A DNA stretch of 64,000 bases from an uncultured Alistipes sp. (GCA_900546065.1 URBK01000008.1:51708-115707), one strand, 5' to 3'. Positions 34,940 to 45,425 are shown, counted from the stretch's first letter. Notes: generated by a model from the sequence alone, not told the origin. A program made the numbers and translations.

Positions 34940-37303
34940 CTACATACGCGACTCGCCATCCGAATCACCTACGACACTCTTGGCCTTGAAAGCCTTGCCG
35001 CTCTTGAAGTTCCACGACACGCCCAGACGTACGTCGAGTTTCCTGCCGTAGCCGTCCACCGTCACGCGGCGTTCGAAGTCATCCTGTGTGAATATGAGAT
35101 CCTGCCGCGACGCCACGATGTTGCGCAGAGCGCAGGTGACGGTCCATGCATCGCCGAAACGTTTCTTGAGGGTCATAGACAGGTTGTGCAGACTCTTCAC
35201 GCGCACGTTGCTGACAACGGCATCGGTCATACCGTAGTAGTCACAGTCGATGAAGAATTGCAGCGGCAGCTTGAAGCTCATCTGCGACGACCACTGCGCC
35301 ATGGGATGGTTCGTCTTGGGGGCATCGGGCGTCATGCGCTGCTCATAGATCATACCATTGATGTTGGTGTTCCAGTCCCACCACTTGGTGACGGTGACGG
35401 GAAGGTTCACGCTCACCGAGTAGGTGTTCATCACGGGCATGTTGAACCACGTCAGACGTACCATGCGAGGGTCGATCTCGTCGGAGAATGTCACCTGCTG
35501 GATGGCATCCTTCAGTCTGTTTACGCTCAGCGTAACGCTGTACTTGTATGCGATGACGGCCGTCACCGAATAGTTATCGACATACGAGGGGTCAAGCAGC
35601 GGATTACCTATCTGGTAAGTGTAGTCCGATATCTGCATGCGGTTGGGCGTGAGGCACCAGAATCCCGGGCGCGAGATCGTACGCGAGTACTGCGCAACGA
35701 TCGAATGCTTGCCATCGGCATCCAGACTGTACGAGAGGTTGGCGTTGGGGAAGAGCGAGAAGTAGCTGTCGTCCATGTCGGCGCCCTTACCGTAGGTGTA
35801 GGTGTACTCGCCGCGCAGACCCGCTACGGCGCTCCAGCGTCCGTACCTCATCGAGGCAATAGCATAGAGGGCGCCGATATTCTCCGTGTATGATATGTCG
35901 TAGTCATCGACCACCGACGGAACCCATGCCCCGCCGTTGAGATAGCGGTACGTGGCGTCGGAGTTGATCTCGTTGTAGGTATATTTCGCGCCGCTCTTCA
36001 GCGTCCAGTGCTCCGAGAGAACCTTGTCCCACGCCGCCGATGCCGTCGCCACACGGAACAGGCTGTTGTTGCGGTTGTTGTAGAGCGAGTCGATCGTCGA
36101 GCCCATATCTGTGACACGCGACGAGTTGTCGGCGCCGGTACGGGTATCGCGCTGCGTGTAATCGGCTATGAACTTCAACTGCGAACCGACGGTGTCGGTC
36201 TTGATGATGTAGTTGAGCGTAGCGTTATAGTTGGCGCGGCGGTCGTATGCGTCGTAGCGGCTCTCGCTGAGGCGTTCGCCCGCGGACGTCTTGTATGATG
36301 TGTACGAGTCGGTCGGGCTGGCGTCGTTCCAACGCCAGTAATCGAACGAGACACCCAGCGAATGGTTCTTGCGCACCTCCGCAACGGCCGAGAAGCTCAT
36401 GCCGCCGTCGCTGTCCTGCTCGCGGTTCTCCGACGCGGCCTCCATAAGCGCCCCGATGGTGCTGTATTCGGTACGCTCGGACGTCAGCATACGCGTATCG
36501 AGATTGGTGTACCAACCCGACGCCGAGAGGTCAAACCGCCCTACATGGTAGTTGAGCGATGCCGAGGGCGAATATACGGAGCCCATCTCGCCAAAATCAC
36601 CGTACATACGCACCGACCCCATCATACCGTCGTCGAGGCGGCGCTTGAGCGTGATCTTCAGCACACCGCCCGTAGAGTCGGCATCGTAGTCGGCACCCGT
36701 CTGCGGTACGACCTCGATCTTCGAGATATCCTCGGCACGGAGATTACGTACATACTGCACGAGCTCCTCACCCGACAGACGCACCTCTCGGTCGTTGATA
36801 TATACCGTGGTTCCCTCGGAGCCGTTTATCGAGATGCCGTCGTCGTCGACCCATACGCCGGGCGACTGCTTCAACACCTCCACACCATCCTTTCCGATAG
36901 CGCCCGTCGAGTTAGCCACGTCGACGACAAAGCGGTCGGCCTCGCGGCGTATCATCTGCGCCGACACCACCACGTTGCCTATCTCGGTGGCCTGTTCCTC
37001 CAACACCACATCGCCCATGTCGAGATTCTCACCCACGCGCAGCGTACGCTCCACGGGGGCATAACCTACAAATTCCACAATGACCTTATATTCACCCTTC
37101 GATACCCGAAGCGAGAAGCGGCCCTGCTCGTCGCTCGTGGTACCGGCCACCTGACGGTCGCCCGACATCGCCACAACAGTGGCATACCCTACGGCCTCAC
37201 CGCGACTGTTCACCACACGTCCGTGCACGTCGCCAGCCGCCATAGCCACGAGACCCATCATCGTCAAGATGACCAACAACAAAAGAGAGAAGAGATTTTT
37301 CAT
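34940..37303 (-). CDS. Outer-membrane beta-barrel family protein (TonB-receptor-like)
   Basis: A 787-residue outer-membrane protein from ATG 37303 (MKNLFSLLLLVILTMMGLVAMAAGDVHG, signal peptide). Residues 25-110 form a carboxypeptidase-regulatory-like domain (GRVVNSRGEAVGYATVVAMSGDRQVAGTTSDEQGRFSLRVSKG). A plug-like domain follows (VEVLKQSPGVWVDDDGISINGSEGTTVYINDREVRLSGEEL ... EVVPQTGADYDADSTGGVLKITLKRR), then a barrel. The architecture matches the convergent gene at 31585 but the sequences differ. A good minus-strand promoter (37343-37373) lies about 40 bp upstream. The substrate is unknown; it has no SusD partner. Confidence 0.88.
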   Translation of the reverse strand: MKNLFSLLLLVILTMMGLVAMAAGDVHGRVVNSRGEAVGYATVVAMSGDRQVAGTTSDEQGRFSLRVSKGEYKVIVEFVGYAPVERTLRVGENLDMGDVVLEEQATEIGNVVVSAQMIRREADRFVVDVANSTGAIGKDGVEVLKQSPGVWVDDDGISINGSEGTTVYINDREVRLSGEELVQYVRNLRAEDISKIEVVPQTGADYDADSTGGVLKITLKRRLDDGMMGSVRMYGDFGEMGSVYSPSASLNYHVGRFDLSASGWYTNLDTRMLTSERTEYSTIGALMEAASENREQDSDGGMSFSAVAEVRKNHSLGVSFDYWRWNDASPTDSYTSYKTSAGERLSESRYDAYDRRANYNATLNYIIKTDTVGSQLKFIADYTQRDTRTGADNSSRVTDMGSTIDSLYNNRNNSLFRVATASAAWDKVLSEHWTLKSGAKYTYNEINSDATYRYLNGGAWVPSVVDDYDISYTENIGALYAIASMRYGRWSAVAGLRGEYTYTYGKGADMDDSYFSLFPNANLSYSLDADGKHSIVAQYSRTISRPGFWCLTPNRMQISDYTYQIGNPLLDPSYVDNYSVTAVIAYKYSVTLSVNRLKDAIQQVTFSDEIDPRMVRLTWFNMPVMNTYSVSVNLPVTVTKWWDWNTNINGMIYEQRMTPDAPKTNHPMAQWSSQMSFKLPLQFFIDCDYYGMTDAVVSNVRVKSLHNLSMTLKKRFGDAWTVTCALRNIVASRQDLIFTQDDFERRVTVDGYGRKLDVRLGVSWNFKSGKAFKAKSVVGDSDGESRM

Positions 37304-37342
37304 ATTGTTTGGTTTTTGTCTGTTTACTGTTCTTTCGTGCTG

Positions 37343-37373
37343 CAAATATAATTGCTCCTCGACTATTATGCAA
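37343..37373 (-). promoter_or_regulatory. Bacteroidetes-type promoter of the minus-strand barrel gene
   Basis: CAAATATA at 37343-37350 (minus-strand TATATTTG, -7) and CAA at 37371-37373 (minus-strand TTG, -33) are 20 bp apart, about 40 bp before the ATG at 37303. Confidence 0.65.
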
Positions 37374-37637
37374 CACAAAGTAGTGAATTTTTTATATTTT
37401 TTTTTGTCTTCAACATCCCATCCATACATAATAGTTTGATAACTACACAATAACACTTCTCACGCTTGCGTATGCTGTCTGAGACATTGGGCATGGCGAA
37501 GTCCGGAAGGCCAAAAAATGCAGAATTCACATTAACGTGATGCGGTTTGCGGCAGAGAAAGGTGACAAAGGAGAAAATCCCCGCCCCGAAGTCGGTACGC
37601 AACTTGCCGCCGTAGGATTACTTATCGTGATTTATAT

Positions 37638-37645
37638 TATCTTTG
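37638..37645 (+). promoter_or_regulatory. Putative -7 box of the flavodiiron gene
   Basis: TATCTTTG matches TAnnTTTG, 28 bp upstream of the ATG at 37674. No -33 is seen at the right distance. Confidence 0.45.
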
Positions 37646-37673
37646 CAGACGGAAACGATTAAAACATACATAT

Positions 37674-38837
37674 ATGACCAACATCACCATCACAGACTCC
37701 ATCAAATACATCGGCGTCGACGACCACACCATCGACCTCTTCGAGGGTCAATACCGTGTGCCCGACGGTGTATCGTACAACTCCTACCTCATCCTCGACC
37801 GGAAGGTAGCCCTTATGGATACGGTCGACCGCACGAAGGGTGACGAGTGGATGGCACGTCTGGACGAGGCTCTCGCGGGGCGCACACCCGACTACCTCGT
37901 AACGCTGCACATGGAACCCGACCACGCCGCAAACATAGCCGCCGCGATGGAACGCTTCCCCTCGATGTGCATTGTGGGCAGCGCCAAGACCTTTGCCATG
38001 ACGGCACAGTTCTTCGGTACGGACTATGCCGACCGCCGCATCGTCGTGGCCGAGGGCGATACGCTCTGTCTCGGCAGCCATACCCTGCAATTCGTCATGG
38101 CGCCGATGGTACACTGGCCAGAGGTGATGGTGGCATACGAACAGAGCTCCAAGACGCTCTTCACGGCCGACGCCTTCGGCCGCTTCGGCGCCCTCGACGT
38201 GGAGATGCCGTGGGAGAATGAGGCCCGCCGCTACTTCATCAACATCGTCGGCAAGTACGGCGTAAACGTACAGGCCCTGCTCAAGAAGGCCGCAGCACTC
38301 GACATCGCTCGCATCTGCCCGCTGCATGGCCCCGTCCTCGACAGCGAGCTCGGATACTACATCGGCAAATACCAGACATGGAGCAGCTATAACCCCGAAC
38401 AGAAGGGCGTACTCATAGCCTGCGCCTCGATCTACGGCAATACGGCCGCCGCAGCGCAGCAGCTGGCCGATATGCTGCGCGAGCGCGGCGAGCAGCAGGT
38501 ACGTGTCATGGACCTCGCCCGCTGCGACATCGCCGAGGCTGTCGCCGAGGCGTTCCGCTACGACACTACGGTACTGGCATCATCGACATACGACGCCGGC
38601 ATACTCCCCGCAATGGAGATATTCCTCTGCCGGCTCAAGAGCAAGAACTGGCAGCGACGCACCGTCGGTATCATCGAGAACGGGTCGTGGGCACCGGCCG
38701 CCGCGCGCGTGATATGCGAGCGCGTGGGGCAGATGAAGTGCATAAACGTCGTGGAGCCCATAGTCACCATACGCTCCACGCTCAATGCCGAGAGTCGCGC
38801 CAGCCTCGAACGTCTGGCCGACGCCCTGAAGGCATAA
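37674..38837 (+). CDS. Flavodiiron protein (FprA type)
   Basis: Cytosolic O2 or NO reductase of 387 residues that protects anaerobes. The N-terminal metallo-beta-lactamase-like domain carries the di-iron ligands in TLHMEPDHAANIA (H-x-E-x-D-H), PMVHWPEVM, LFTADAFGRFG and CPLHGPVL. The C-terminal flavodoxin domain starts about residue 245 with the FMN phosphate loop ACASIYGNTAAAAQQL and ends SWAPAAARVICERV. There is no rubredoxin domain, so the electron donor is a separate protein. Monocistronic, with a strong terminator. Confidence 0.93.
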   Translation: MTNITITDSIKYIGVDDHTIDLFEGQYRVPDGVSYNSYLILDRKVALMDTVDRTKGDEWMARLDEALAGRTPDYLVTLHMEPDHAANIAAAMERFPSMCIVGSAKTFAMTAQFFGTDYADRRIVVAEGDTLCLGSHTLQFVMAPMVHWPEVMVAYEQSSKTLFTADAFGRFGALDVEMPWENEARRYFINIVGKYGVNVQALLKKAAALDIARICPLHGPVLDSELGYYIGKYQTWSSYNPEQKGVLIACASIYGNTAAAAQQLADMLRERGEQQVRVMDLARCDIAEAVAEAFRYDTTVLASSTYDAGILPAMEIFLCRLKSKNWQRRTVGIIENGSWAPAAARVICERVGQMKCINVVEPIVTIRSTLNAESRASLERLADALKA

Positions 38838-38853
38838 ATCCATAACACCAGAT

Positions 38854-38889
38854 AAAAAAGCGAGCGGCCTGTGGTCGCTCGCTTTTTTT
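38854..38889 (+). terminator. Rho-independent terminator of the flavodiiron gene
   Basis: Stem agcgagcg and cgctcgct with flanking A-run and T-run (ttttttt) and a 9-nt loop. The A-run makes it potentially bidirectional. Confidence 0.9.
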
Positions 38890-39001
38890 GACGGCAGACG
38901 TGCATTAACGTAAAAAATATACATATATTTCCACCATGCACAAATCTTACTCGCCGAACACAAAAATGCTCCGCAGACGCAGCCGTCTCGAAAATTTTTA
39001 T

Positions 39002-39009
39002 TACCTTTA
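39002..39009 (+). promoter_or_regulatory. Putative -7 box of the Gfo/Idh/MocA gene
   Basis: TACCTTTA is one base from TAnnTTTG, 55 bp upstream of the ATG at 39065. The same variant precedes the serine hydrolase gene (24569-24576). Confidence 0.35.
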
Positions 39010-39064
39010 GACAGTGTTTCGGCACGCATCCAACTGAAGGAACAACTAACCAAACTTTAACCAT

Positions 39065-40516
39065 ATGAGCGATAAGATTTCACGCGGCGATTTCTTGAAG
39101 AGATCGGGTCTCGCCGCCGCGGGCATGATGATGGGAGGCATGGCATCGAGCGCCGCCAACATCCTCACCCCCCAACAGCAACAGGACAAAAAGGAGCGTT
39201 TCGCAAAACTCGGAAAGGTAAACGTCGCATGGGTCGGCATGGCCAACCGCGGCGCCGAGGTGCTCAGTGAGGTGGACAAGACGGGTCTGGCCAACATCGT
39301 GGCCATGTGCGACGTCGATCCCAATTCGGAAGGCAGCCGCAAATCGGCCGCAGCACATCCCAACGCCAAGATCTACACCGATTTCCGCAAGATGTTCGAC
39401 GAGATGGGCAACCAGTTTGAGGCCGTCTTTGTCGAGACACCCGACTTCTCGCACTTCCCCTGCGTGATGCTCGCTCTGAATCAGGGCAAACACGTCTATG
39501 TCGAGAAACCCATGGGCCGTACATTCTACGAGTGCCAGCTCATGATCGACGCCGCCAAGCGCAACCCCCAGCTCGTGACACAGGGCGGAAACCAAGGCCA
39601 CTCGGAGGCAAACTACTTCCAGTTCAAGGCGTGGCTCGATGCCGGCATAATCAAGGATGTCACGGCCGTGGATGCCCACATGAACATGTCGCGCCGCTGG
39701 CACGGCTACGATGTCAACATCGACCGCTACCCGCAGGCCGAGCCCATACCCGACGGCATGGACTGGGATCTGTGGCACACGACGCAGCAGTTCCACGAGT
39801 TCAACCGCAAATATCACCCGGGCAACTGGCGCAGCTGGTATGACTTCGGTATGGGTGCTCTCGGAGACTGGGGTGCGCACATCCTCGACACGATACATGA
39901 GTTCCTCAATCTGGGCCTGCCCTACGAGGTTGAGCCCATCAAGCTCGAAGGCTGGAACACATATTTCTTCCCCATGTCGTCGACCCTGCGGTTCAAGTTC
40001 CCGCGCCGCGGCGAGATGCCACCCGTACAGATCACATGGTACGACGGTATAGGCAACTACCCGCAGCTCCCCGACGGATACGGAGCCTCACAGCTTGGTT
40101 CGGACATACCCTCGGTAAACGGACAGAAGGCTCAGGCCATAAAGCTCAACCCGGGAAAGATCATCTACGCCAAGGATCTCATCTTCAAGGGCGGCTCGCA
40201 CGGCTCTACCCTCTCGATCATACCCGAATCGAAGGCCAAGGCCATGGCAGACAAACTGCCCGAGGTACCGAAGAGCCCCTCGAACCACTACGAGAACTTC
40301 CTGCTGGCCTGCATGGGCGAGGAGCGCACGCGTTCACCCTTTGAGGTATTCGGCCCGTTGTGTCAGGTCTTCTGCCTCGGCGTGATGGTACAGCGTCTGA
40401 ACAAGAAGATCGTCTTCGACCGCGAGACCAAGCGCATCGTCAACGACCGCTTCGCCGACGCCATGCTTACCCAGACCCCGCCCCGCAAGGGCTGGGAGGA
40501 GTTCTACAAGATGTAG
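39065..40516 (+). CDS. Exported Gfo/Idh/MocA-family oxidoreductase (GH109-like)
   Basis: NAD-dependent oxidoreductase-fold protein of 483 residues. The N-terminus SRGDFLKRSGLAAAGMMMGGMASSAAN looks like a Tat-type leader with a single Arg. The Rossmann domain shows VNVAWVGMANRGAEVLSEV. The catalytic-region motif is HVYVEKPMGRTFYECQLMIDAAKRN. The long C-terminal domain has RSWYDFGMGALGDWGAHILDTIHEFL, common in exported Bacteroidetes members, some of which are GH109 alpha-N-acetylgalactosaminidases. The reaction here cannot be fixed by reading alone. Monocistronic, with a terminator about 25 bp after the stop. Confidence 0.85.
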   Translation: MSDKISRGDFLKRSGLAAAGMMMGGMASSAANILTPQQQQDKKERFAKLGKVNVAWVGMANRGAEVLSEVDKTGLANIVAMCDVDPNSEGSRKSAAAHPNAKIYTDFRKMFDEMGNQFEAVFVETPDFSHFPCVMLALNQGKHVYVEKPMGRTFYECQLMIDAAKRNPQLVTQGGNQGHSEANYFQFKAWLDAGIIKDVTAVDAHMNMSRRWHGYDVNIDRYPQAEPIPDGMDWDLWHTTQQFHEFNRKYHPGNWRSWYDFGMGALGDWGAHILDTIHEFLNLGLPYEVEPIKLEGWNTYFFPMSSTLRFKFPRRGEMPPVQITWYDGIGNYPQLPDGYGASQLGSDIPSVNGQKAQAIKLNPGKIIYAKDLIFKGGSHGSTLSIIPESKAKAMADKLPEVPKSPSNHYENFLLACMGEERTRSPFEVFGPLCQVFCLGVMVQRLNKKIVFDRETKRIVNDRFADAMLTQTPPRKGWEEFYKM

Positions 40517-40541
40517 ACGGCAACCGACATAAGTATATAAT

Positions 40542-40577
40542 CAAGACTCCCGATCCTCGCAAAGGATGGGAGTCTTG
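40542..40577 (+). terminator. Terminator after the Gfo/Idh/MocA gene
   Basis: Arms caagactccc and gggagtcttg with a second inner pairing (atcct/aggat) are followed by a weak ttatatt. Confidence 0.6.
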
Positions 40578-40686
40578 TTATATTAGCAATATCTCAATCA
40601 CATCCATACACTCACCGGCACGATCCATACATACCGACCGGGTAATATGCCCCGCGCGAATGGCAGGTGCCTTATATATATGCCAG

Positions 40687-41307
40687 CTATATATATAGCA
40701 GCGACAGCGAGCTTATAAGGAATCCTCCGCCGAAACCTGCCAGCACCTCCCAGCCGTCATGCCGCCCGAGACAGAGGCGTGACGAGGCGAGCAGTCCCGA
40801 TACAATGATTGCGGCTACCATAGGCCAGAAAAGCGACATGACCCCAATGATATTGAGCATGACGAACAGGGCCGTAACGGCGCCCATGGCCGCCAGATGA
40901 AGGCTCACGTTCCAACGCCGCACGGTAAATATGCAGAAAATCTCGCACATCACGGCCGCCGTCGCCAACTTGCGGAAGAGCAGCAGCGAGGGCAGCTTGA
41001 GAAGCGTCACGGCACAAAGCATATAGCACACGGCGCCGACCATCAACATCAGCATACGCAGTCGGCTGCGGTCGATCGACATCCGTTTCAGGCCGTCGAG
41101 CCGCTTGAAAAGGAAGTATGCCAGCATGGGAATGAAGGCGGCATACAGCACCACCACCCATATAAGATAGAACTTCACGCGCATCGTATAGAACGAATAT
41201 ACGGTATCGGAGAACAGCACCGTAATTACCGCATATATTGGCAGCAGGCAGGGGTGGAACACTGCCGACACCACGCGCGAAAGTCGCATTGCACTCTTGT
41301 TCGTCAT
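40687..41307 (-). CDS. PAP2-like integral membrane protein with degenerate motifs
   Basis: Inner-membrane protein of 206 residues with about six helices. The C-terminal segment SSRLCLGRHDGWEVLAGFGGGF matches the third PAP2 phosphatase motif SRx5Hx3D except that Glu replaces Asp. The second motif PSGH appears as VSLH, and a KX6RP-type first motif is not clear. It may be an inactive PAP2 relative or an unrelated membrane protein. Its ATG overlaps the rpoN stop by 4 bp (41304-41307), so both are cotranscribed. A perfect 14-bp palindrome, gctatatatatagc, covers its stop codon (40686-40699). Confidence 0.6.
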   Translation of the reverse strand: MTNKSAMRLSRVVSAVFHPCLLPIYAVITVLFSDTVYSFYTMRVKFYLIWVVVLYAAFIPMLAYFLFKRLDGLKRMSIDRSRLRMLMLMVGAVCYMLCAVTLLKLPSLLLFRKLATAAVMCEIFCIFTVRRWNVSLHLAAMGAVTALFVMLNIIGVMSLFWPMVAAIIVSGLLASSRLCLGRHDGWEVLAGFGGGFLISSLSLLYI

Positions 41308-42716
41308 ATCTGTTTTCTCAATCGCGCCACGGGTATATCCAGCATCTCGCGGTACTTGGCAACCGTACGCCGCGCTATGCAGTATCCCTTGGAGTTGAGT
41401 ATGTTCATCAGCGTCTCATCGGTCAAGGGATGCCGTTTGTCCTCCTCGTCGATGCACTTCTGAAGTATGTTCTTTATCTCGTAGCTCGACACCGTCTCAC
41501 CGCTCTCCGTCTGCATCGCCTCCGAGAAGAGCGACTTGAGCAGTATGATGCCGAAATGTGTCTGTACGTACTTGCTGTTAACCACACGCGATATGGTCGA
41601 TACGTCGAGTCCCGTGCGGTCGGCTATATCCTTGAGGATCATGGGCCGCAGCTTGCTCTTGTCGCCGTCGCGGAAATACTCCTTCTGGAAATTGAGTATC
41701 TCCTGCATCGTGCGCATGAGCGTATCGTGACGCTGCTTTATGGCCGAGATGAACCACTTGGCCGAGTCGATCTTGCTCTTGACGAACTGCACCGCCTCGC
41801 GGTTCTTCTCCGGAACGGTACCGTCCGGCGCAACCATCTGACGCATCATATCGACATAACGCCGGTTGATCTTCACCTCGGGGATGTTGCTCGAATTGAG
41901 CGTCAGGTCGAACTGCCCGTCGTGATAGTCCAATTTGAAGTCGGGAACGATATATGGCGTGGTATCCACACCGCCCTCGGAATAGAGGTTTCCGGGTTTG
42001 GGCGAGAGGTGGCGTATCTCATCTATGGCCTCGCGGAACTCATCCTCGCCGACATTGAGGCGCGCCATCAGCTTCTCGTAGTGTTTCTTTACGAACTCGT
42101 CGAAATAGGATGTCAGGATCTTGCGCGCCAGACGCTTCGCCGGCGTATCCATACGCCGCTGATCCATCTGCAGCAACAGGCACTCGCGCAGGTTGCGTGC
42201 GCCGATGCCCGCAGGCTCCAGCTGGTGGATTATGCCCAGCAGACGCTCCAACTCGTCGACCGTAGTCTCGATACCGAGCGAGAAGGCTATGTCATCGGAT
42301 ATGGACTCCAGATCGCGGCGGAGATATCCGTCGCTGTCGATACTGCCGACAAGGAACGAGGCGATGCGCATATCCCGATCCGAGAGGTTGCGATAACCCA
42401 ACTGCTCGGTCAGGTACTCCTGCATCGAACGCCCCTCCGATATGTTCATCGGGCGCTGCTTCTCATCCTTCGAGTAGTTGTTCACACGGCTCTTGTAGCC
42501 GGGCGTATCGTCACCGCGGATATAATCGTCGACCGAGATCTTCTCCTGCTCCTCCTCGGGCGTGGCGTCCTCCTCCAGAACGATGTTGTCCTCGACCTCC
42601 TGTTTTATGCGCTGTTCGAGCTGCATGGCTGGAAGCTCCAGCAGCTTGATCATCTGTATCTGCTGCGGAGAGAGTGTCTGCTGCAGTTTCTGAACCTGAC
42701 GTTGCGAAATACCCAT
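41304..42716 (-). CDS. rpoN: RNA polymerase sigma-54 factor
   Basis: Alternative sigma factor of 470 residues that recognises -24/-12 promoters and needs enhancer-binding ATPases. Region I is Gln-rich (RQVQKLQQTLSPQQIQMIKLLELPAMQLEQRI). An acidic region II follows (LEEDATPEEEQEK). The core-binding domain shows DSDGYLRRDLESI and NLRECLLLQM. The DNA-binding domain has ISRVVNSKYVQTHFG. The C-terminal RpoN box is ARRTVAKYREMLDIPVARLRKQI, giving the signature ARRTVAKYRE. The membrane-protein gene downstream overlaps by 4 bp. No -24/-12 promoter was identified in the window. Confidence 0.96.
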   Translation of the reverse strand: MGISQRQVQKLQQTLSPQQIQMIKLLELPAMQLEQRIKQEVEDNIVLEEDATPEEEQEKISVDDYIRGDDTPGYKSRVNNYSKDEKQRPMNISEGRSMQEYLTEQLGYRNLSDRDMRIASFLVGSIDSDGYLRRDLESISDDIAFSLGIETTVDELERLLGIIHQLEPAGIGARNLRECLLLQMDQRRMDTPAKRLARKILTSYFDEFVKKHYEKLMARLNVGEDEFREAIDEIRHLSPKPGNLYSEGGVDTTPYIVPDFKLDYHDGQFDLTLNSSNIPEVKINRRYVDMMRQMVAPDGTVPEKNREAVQFVKSKIDSAKWFISAIKQRHDTLMRTMQEILNFQKEYFRDGDKSKLRPMILKDIADRTGLDVSTISRVVNSKYVQTHFGIILLKSLFSEAMQTESGETVSSYEIKNILQKCIDEEDKRHPLTDETLMNILNSKGYCIARRTVAKYREMLDIPVARLRKQI

Positions 42717-42827
42717 TGCAAAAAAAATTAACCGTTATACCTCATACGACAGGTCGCTTCATTCATTATTCGTTCGACAGGTCGCACGCACCATATATAC
42801 GTTGCGCACGGCCGTCCGGTCCGGCCG

Positions 42828-43595
42828 TTACTTGCGTTCCGATGCCTGTATGGCATTCACGATGGCACGGGCCCAACGCTTGCCCAGCTTGCGGGCACCG
42901 CTCTCGTTGGGATGCAGGTAGAAAACACCCGCATTGCCGTTCTCGGCGAAGTAGTATTTCAAGTGGTGATCACGAAAATAGTCATAACCCTTCAGGTCGC
43001 CCATATATACGTCGTTGTACTTCTCGGCCATACCGATCAGCACGTTGGCATACCCCACAAGGCGTTTCTGGCCCTCGACCAGATACATCGCCCCGTTGTA
43101 GGTGTTGGCGCTGTACCATATCGGGCGCTGAAGCACGAATATCGCCTCGGGGCAGAGTTCGCGTATGCGGGCCATGATGGTGGCAAGATTGCGTTCATAG
43201 TCCTCGTTCGAGACGGGAGCCCCGAGCGGCCCGCGCGAAGCCGAGTCATTGGTTCCGAGCATGATCGAGAAGACTATGGGTCCGTAGCTTATGTCGCGCA
43301 GCTCGCTTATGGCCTGCTCCACACGACGGAAGTCGGCACCCCTCTCGGGCAGGAAGTCCACGGTCGTGGCGCCCGAACGGCCGCAGTTGCGGAAATTGAC
43401 ATCGCCCGAGATCATGCGGCCGACATACTCGGCGGCAGCCACGGGAGGCGCCGTCTTGCTCTTGTCGGCATGCAAGGCACCCTCGGTGATGCTGTTGCCG
43501 ATAAATATAAGATTATATGTACGCGTCTTTGAGGACTGTGCCCATGCTCCGCCCGATGCCAGCAACACGAGCAGAAGCAAAAATATTCTCTTCAT
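42828..43595 (-). CDS. Exported SGNH/GDSL-family hydrolase
   Basis: Secreted esterase-type enzyme of 255 residues with a signal peptide (MKRIFLLLLVLLASGGAWAQ). The four SGNH blocks are visible: FIGNSITEG (Ser), FRNCGRSGATT (Gly), MLGTNDSASRG (Asn) and FYLHPNESG (His, with HPN in place of DxxH). Likely substrates are acetyl or other ester groups on glycans (inference from the family). It lies 112 bp upstream of rpoN on the same strand, with no clear link. Confidence 0.88.
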   Translation of the reverse strand: MKRIFLLLLVLLASGGAWAQSSKTRTYNLIFIGNSITEGALHADKSKTAPPVAAAEYVGRMISGDVNFRNCGRSGATTVDFLPERGADFRRVEQAISELRDISYGPIVFSIMLGTNDSASRGPLGAPVSNEDYERNLATIMARIRELCPEAIFVLQRPIWYSANTYNGAMYLVEGQKRLVGYANVLIGMAEKYNDVYMGDLKGYDYFRDHHLKYYFAENGNAGVFYLHPNESGARKLGKRWARAIVNAIQASERK

Positions 43596-43659
43596 AATTC
43601 GGGGTTGTTTTTCGTTAATATAAGGGGCAGTTTTCTATTTACGCCATACGACAGCGGCC

Positions 43660-43762
43660 GTTATCACTCTCCTCACACTCTCATCCCTCTCACTCTCATC
43701 CCTCTCACTCTCATCACACTCTCCCTCTCCGCTCATCACACTCTCCTCTCTTCACACTTCAG
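43660..43762. repeat. G-poor pyrimidine tract with 15-bp tandem repeat
   Basis: About 100 bp contain almost no G on the plus strand. The unit cactctcatccctct occurs at 43676-43690 and 43691-43705, then partly at 43706-43715, with further cactctc variants to 43762. On the transcribed minus strand it is purine-rich (GAGAGTG). It lies between asnS and the SGNH gene. No function is apparent. Confidence 0.6.
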
Positions 43763-43835
43763 CAATAAGACTTCCGCACGACACGGCTGCTATCACTTCC
43801 GTCGGTGGCCGCACATCCCGGCCCCGGCGAAAGCA

Positions 43836-45224
<1,389 letters not shown>

Positions 45225-45319
45225 ATCAAAATTCTTTCTCAAAAAAGGTAAAATTCCGGTTTTTTCCACTTGTCGAGAGCACACTGCCGCCCCCGCATGC
45301 CGGAAACGCTATCAATCCA

Positions 45320-45351
45320 CAAAGGTAGGCAATAATTTGCTTTTTGTCAAA
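45320..45351 (-). promoter_or_regulatory. asnS promoter, overlapping a divergent promoter
   Basis: CAAAGGTA at 45320-45327 (minus-strand TACCTTTG, -7) and CAAA at 45348-45351 (minus-strand TTTG, -33) are separated by 20 bp. Both boxes are perfect, and the span interleaves with the plus-strand promoter at 45336-45366. Confidence 0.75.
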
Positions 45352-45366
45352 AAAAAAGTACCTTTG
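45336..45366 (+). promoter_or_regulatory. Promoter of the GH2-like gene, overlapping the asnS promoter
   Basis: TTTG at 45336-45339 (-33) and TACCTTTG at 45359-45366 (-7) are separated by 19 bp. Its -33 box lies inside the span of the minus-strand asnS promoter. Confidence 0.75.
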
Positions 45367-45425
45367 CAATCGGGAGACGCAGCCTCAAATGAGGCTCCGC
45401 ACCCCCGACAAAACATCGATCCGTT

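Larger units (their letters stand above)
37304..37673. other. Divergent intergenic region, barrel gene and flavodiiron gene
   Basis: 370 bp holding a minus-strand promoter (37343-37373) and a plus-strand -7 box (37638-37645). The middle part (about 37440-37600) has no feature I can name. Small open frames there have no promoter or signal. Confidence 0.5.
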
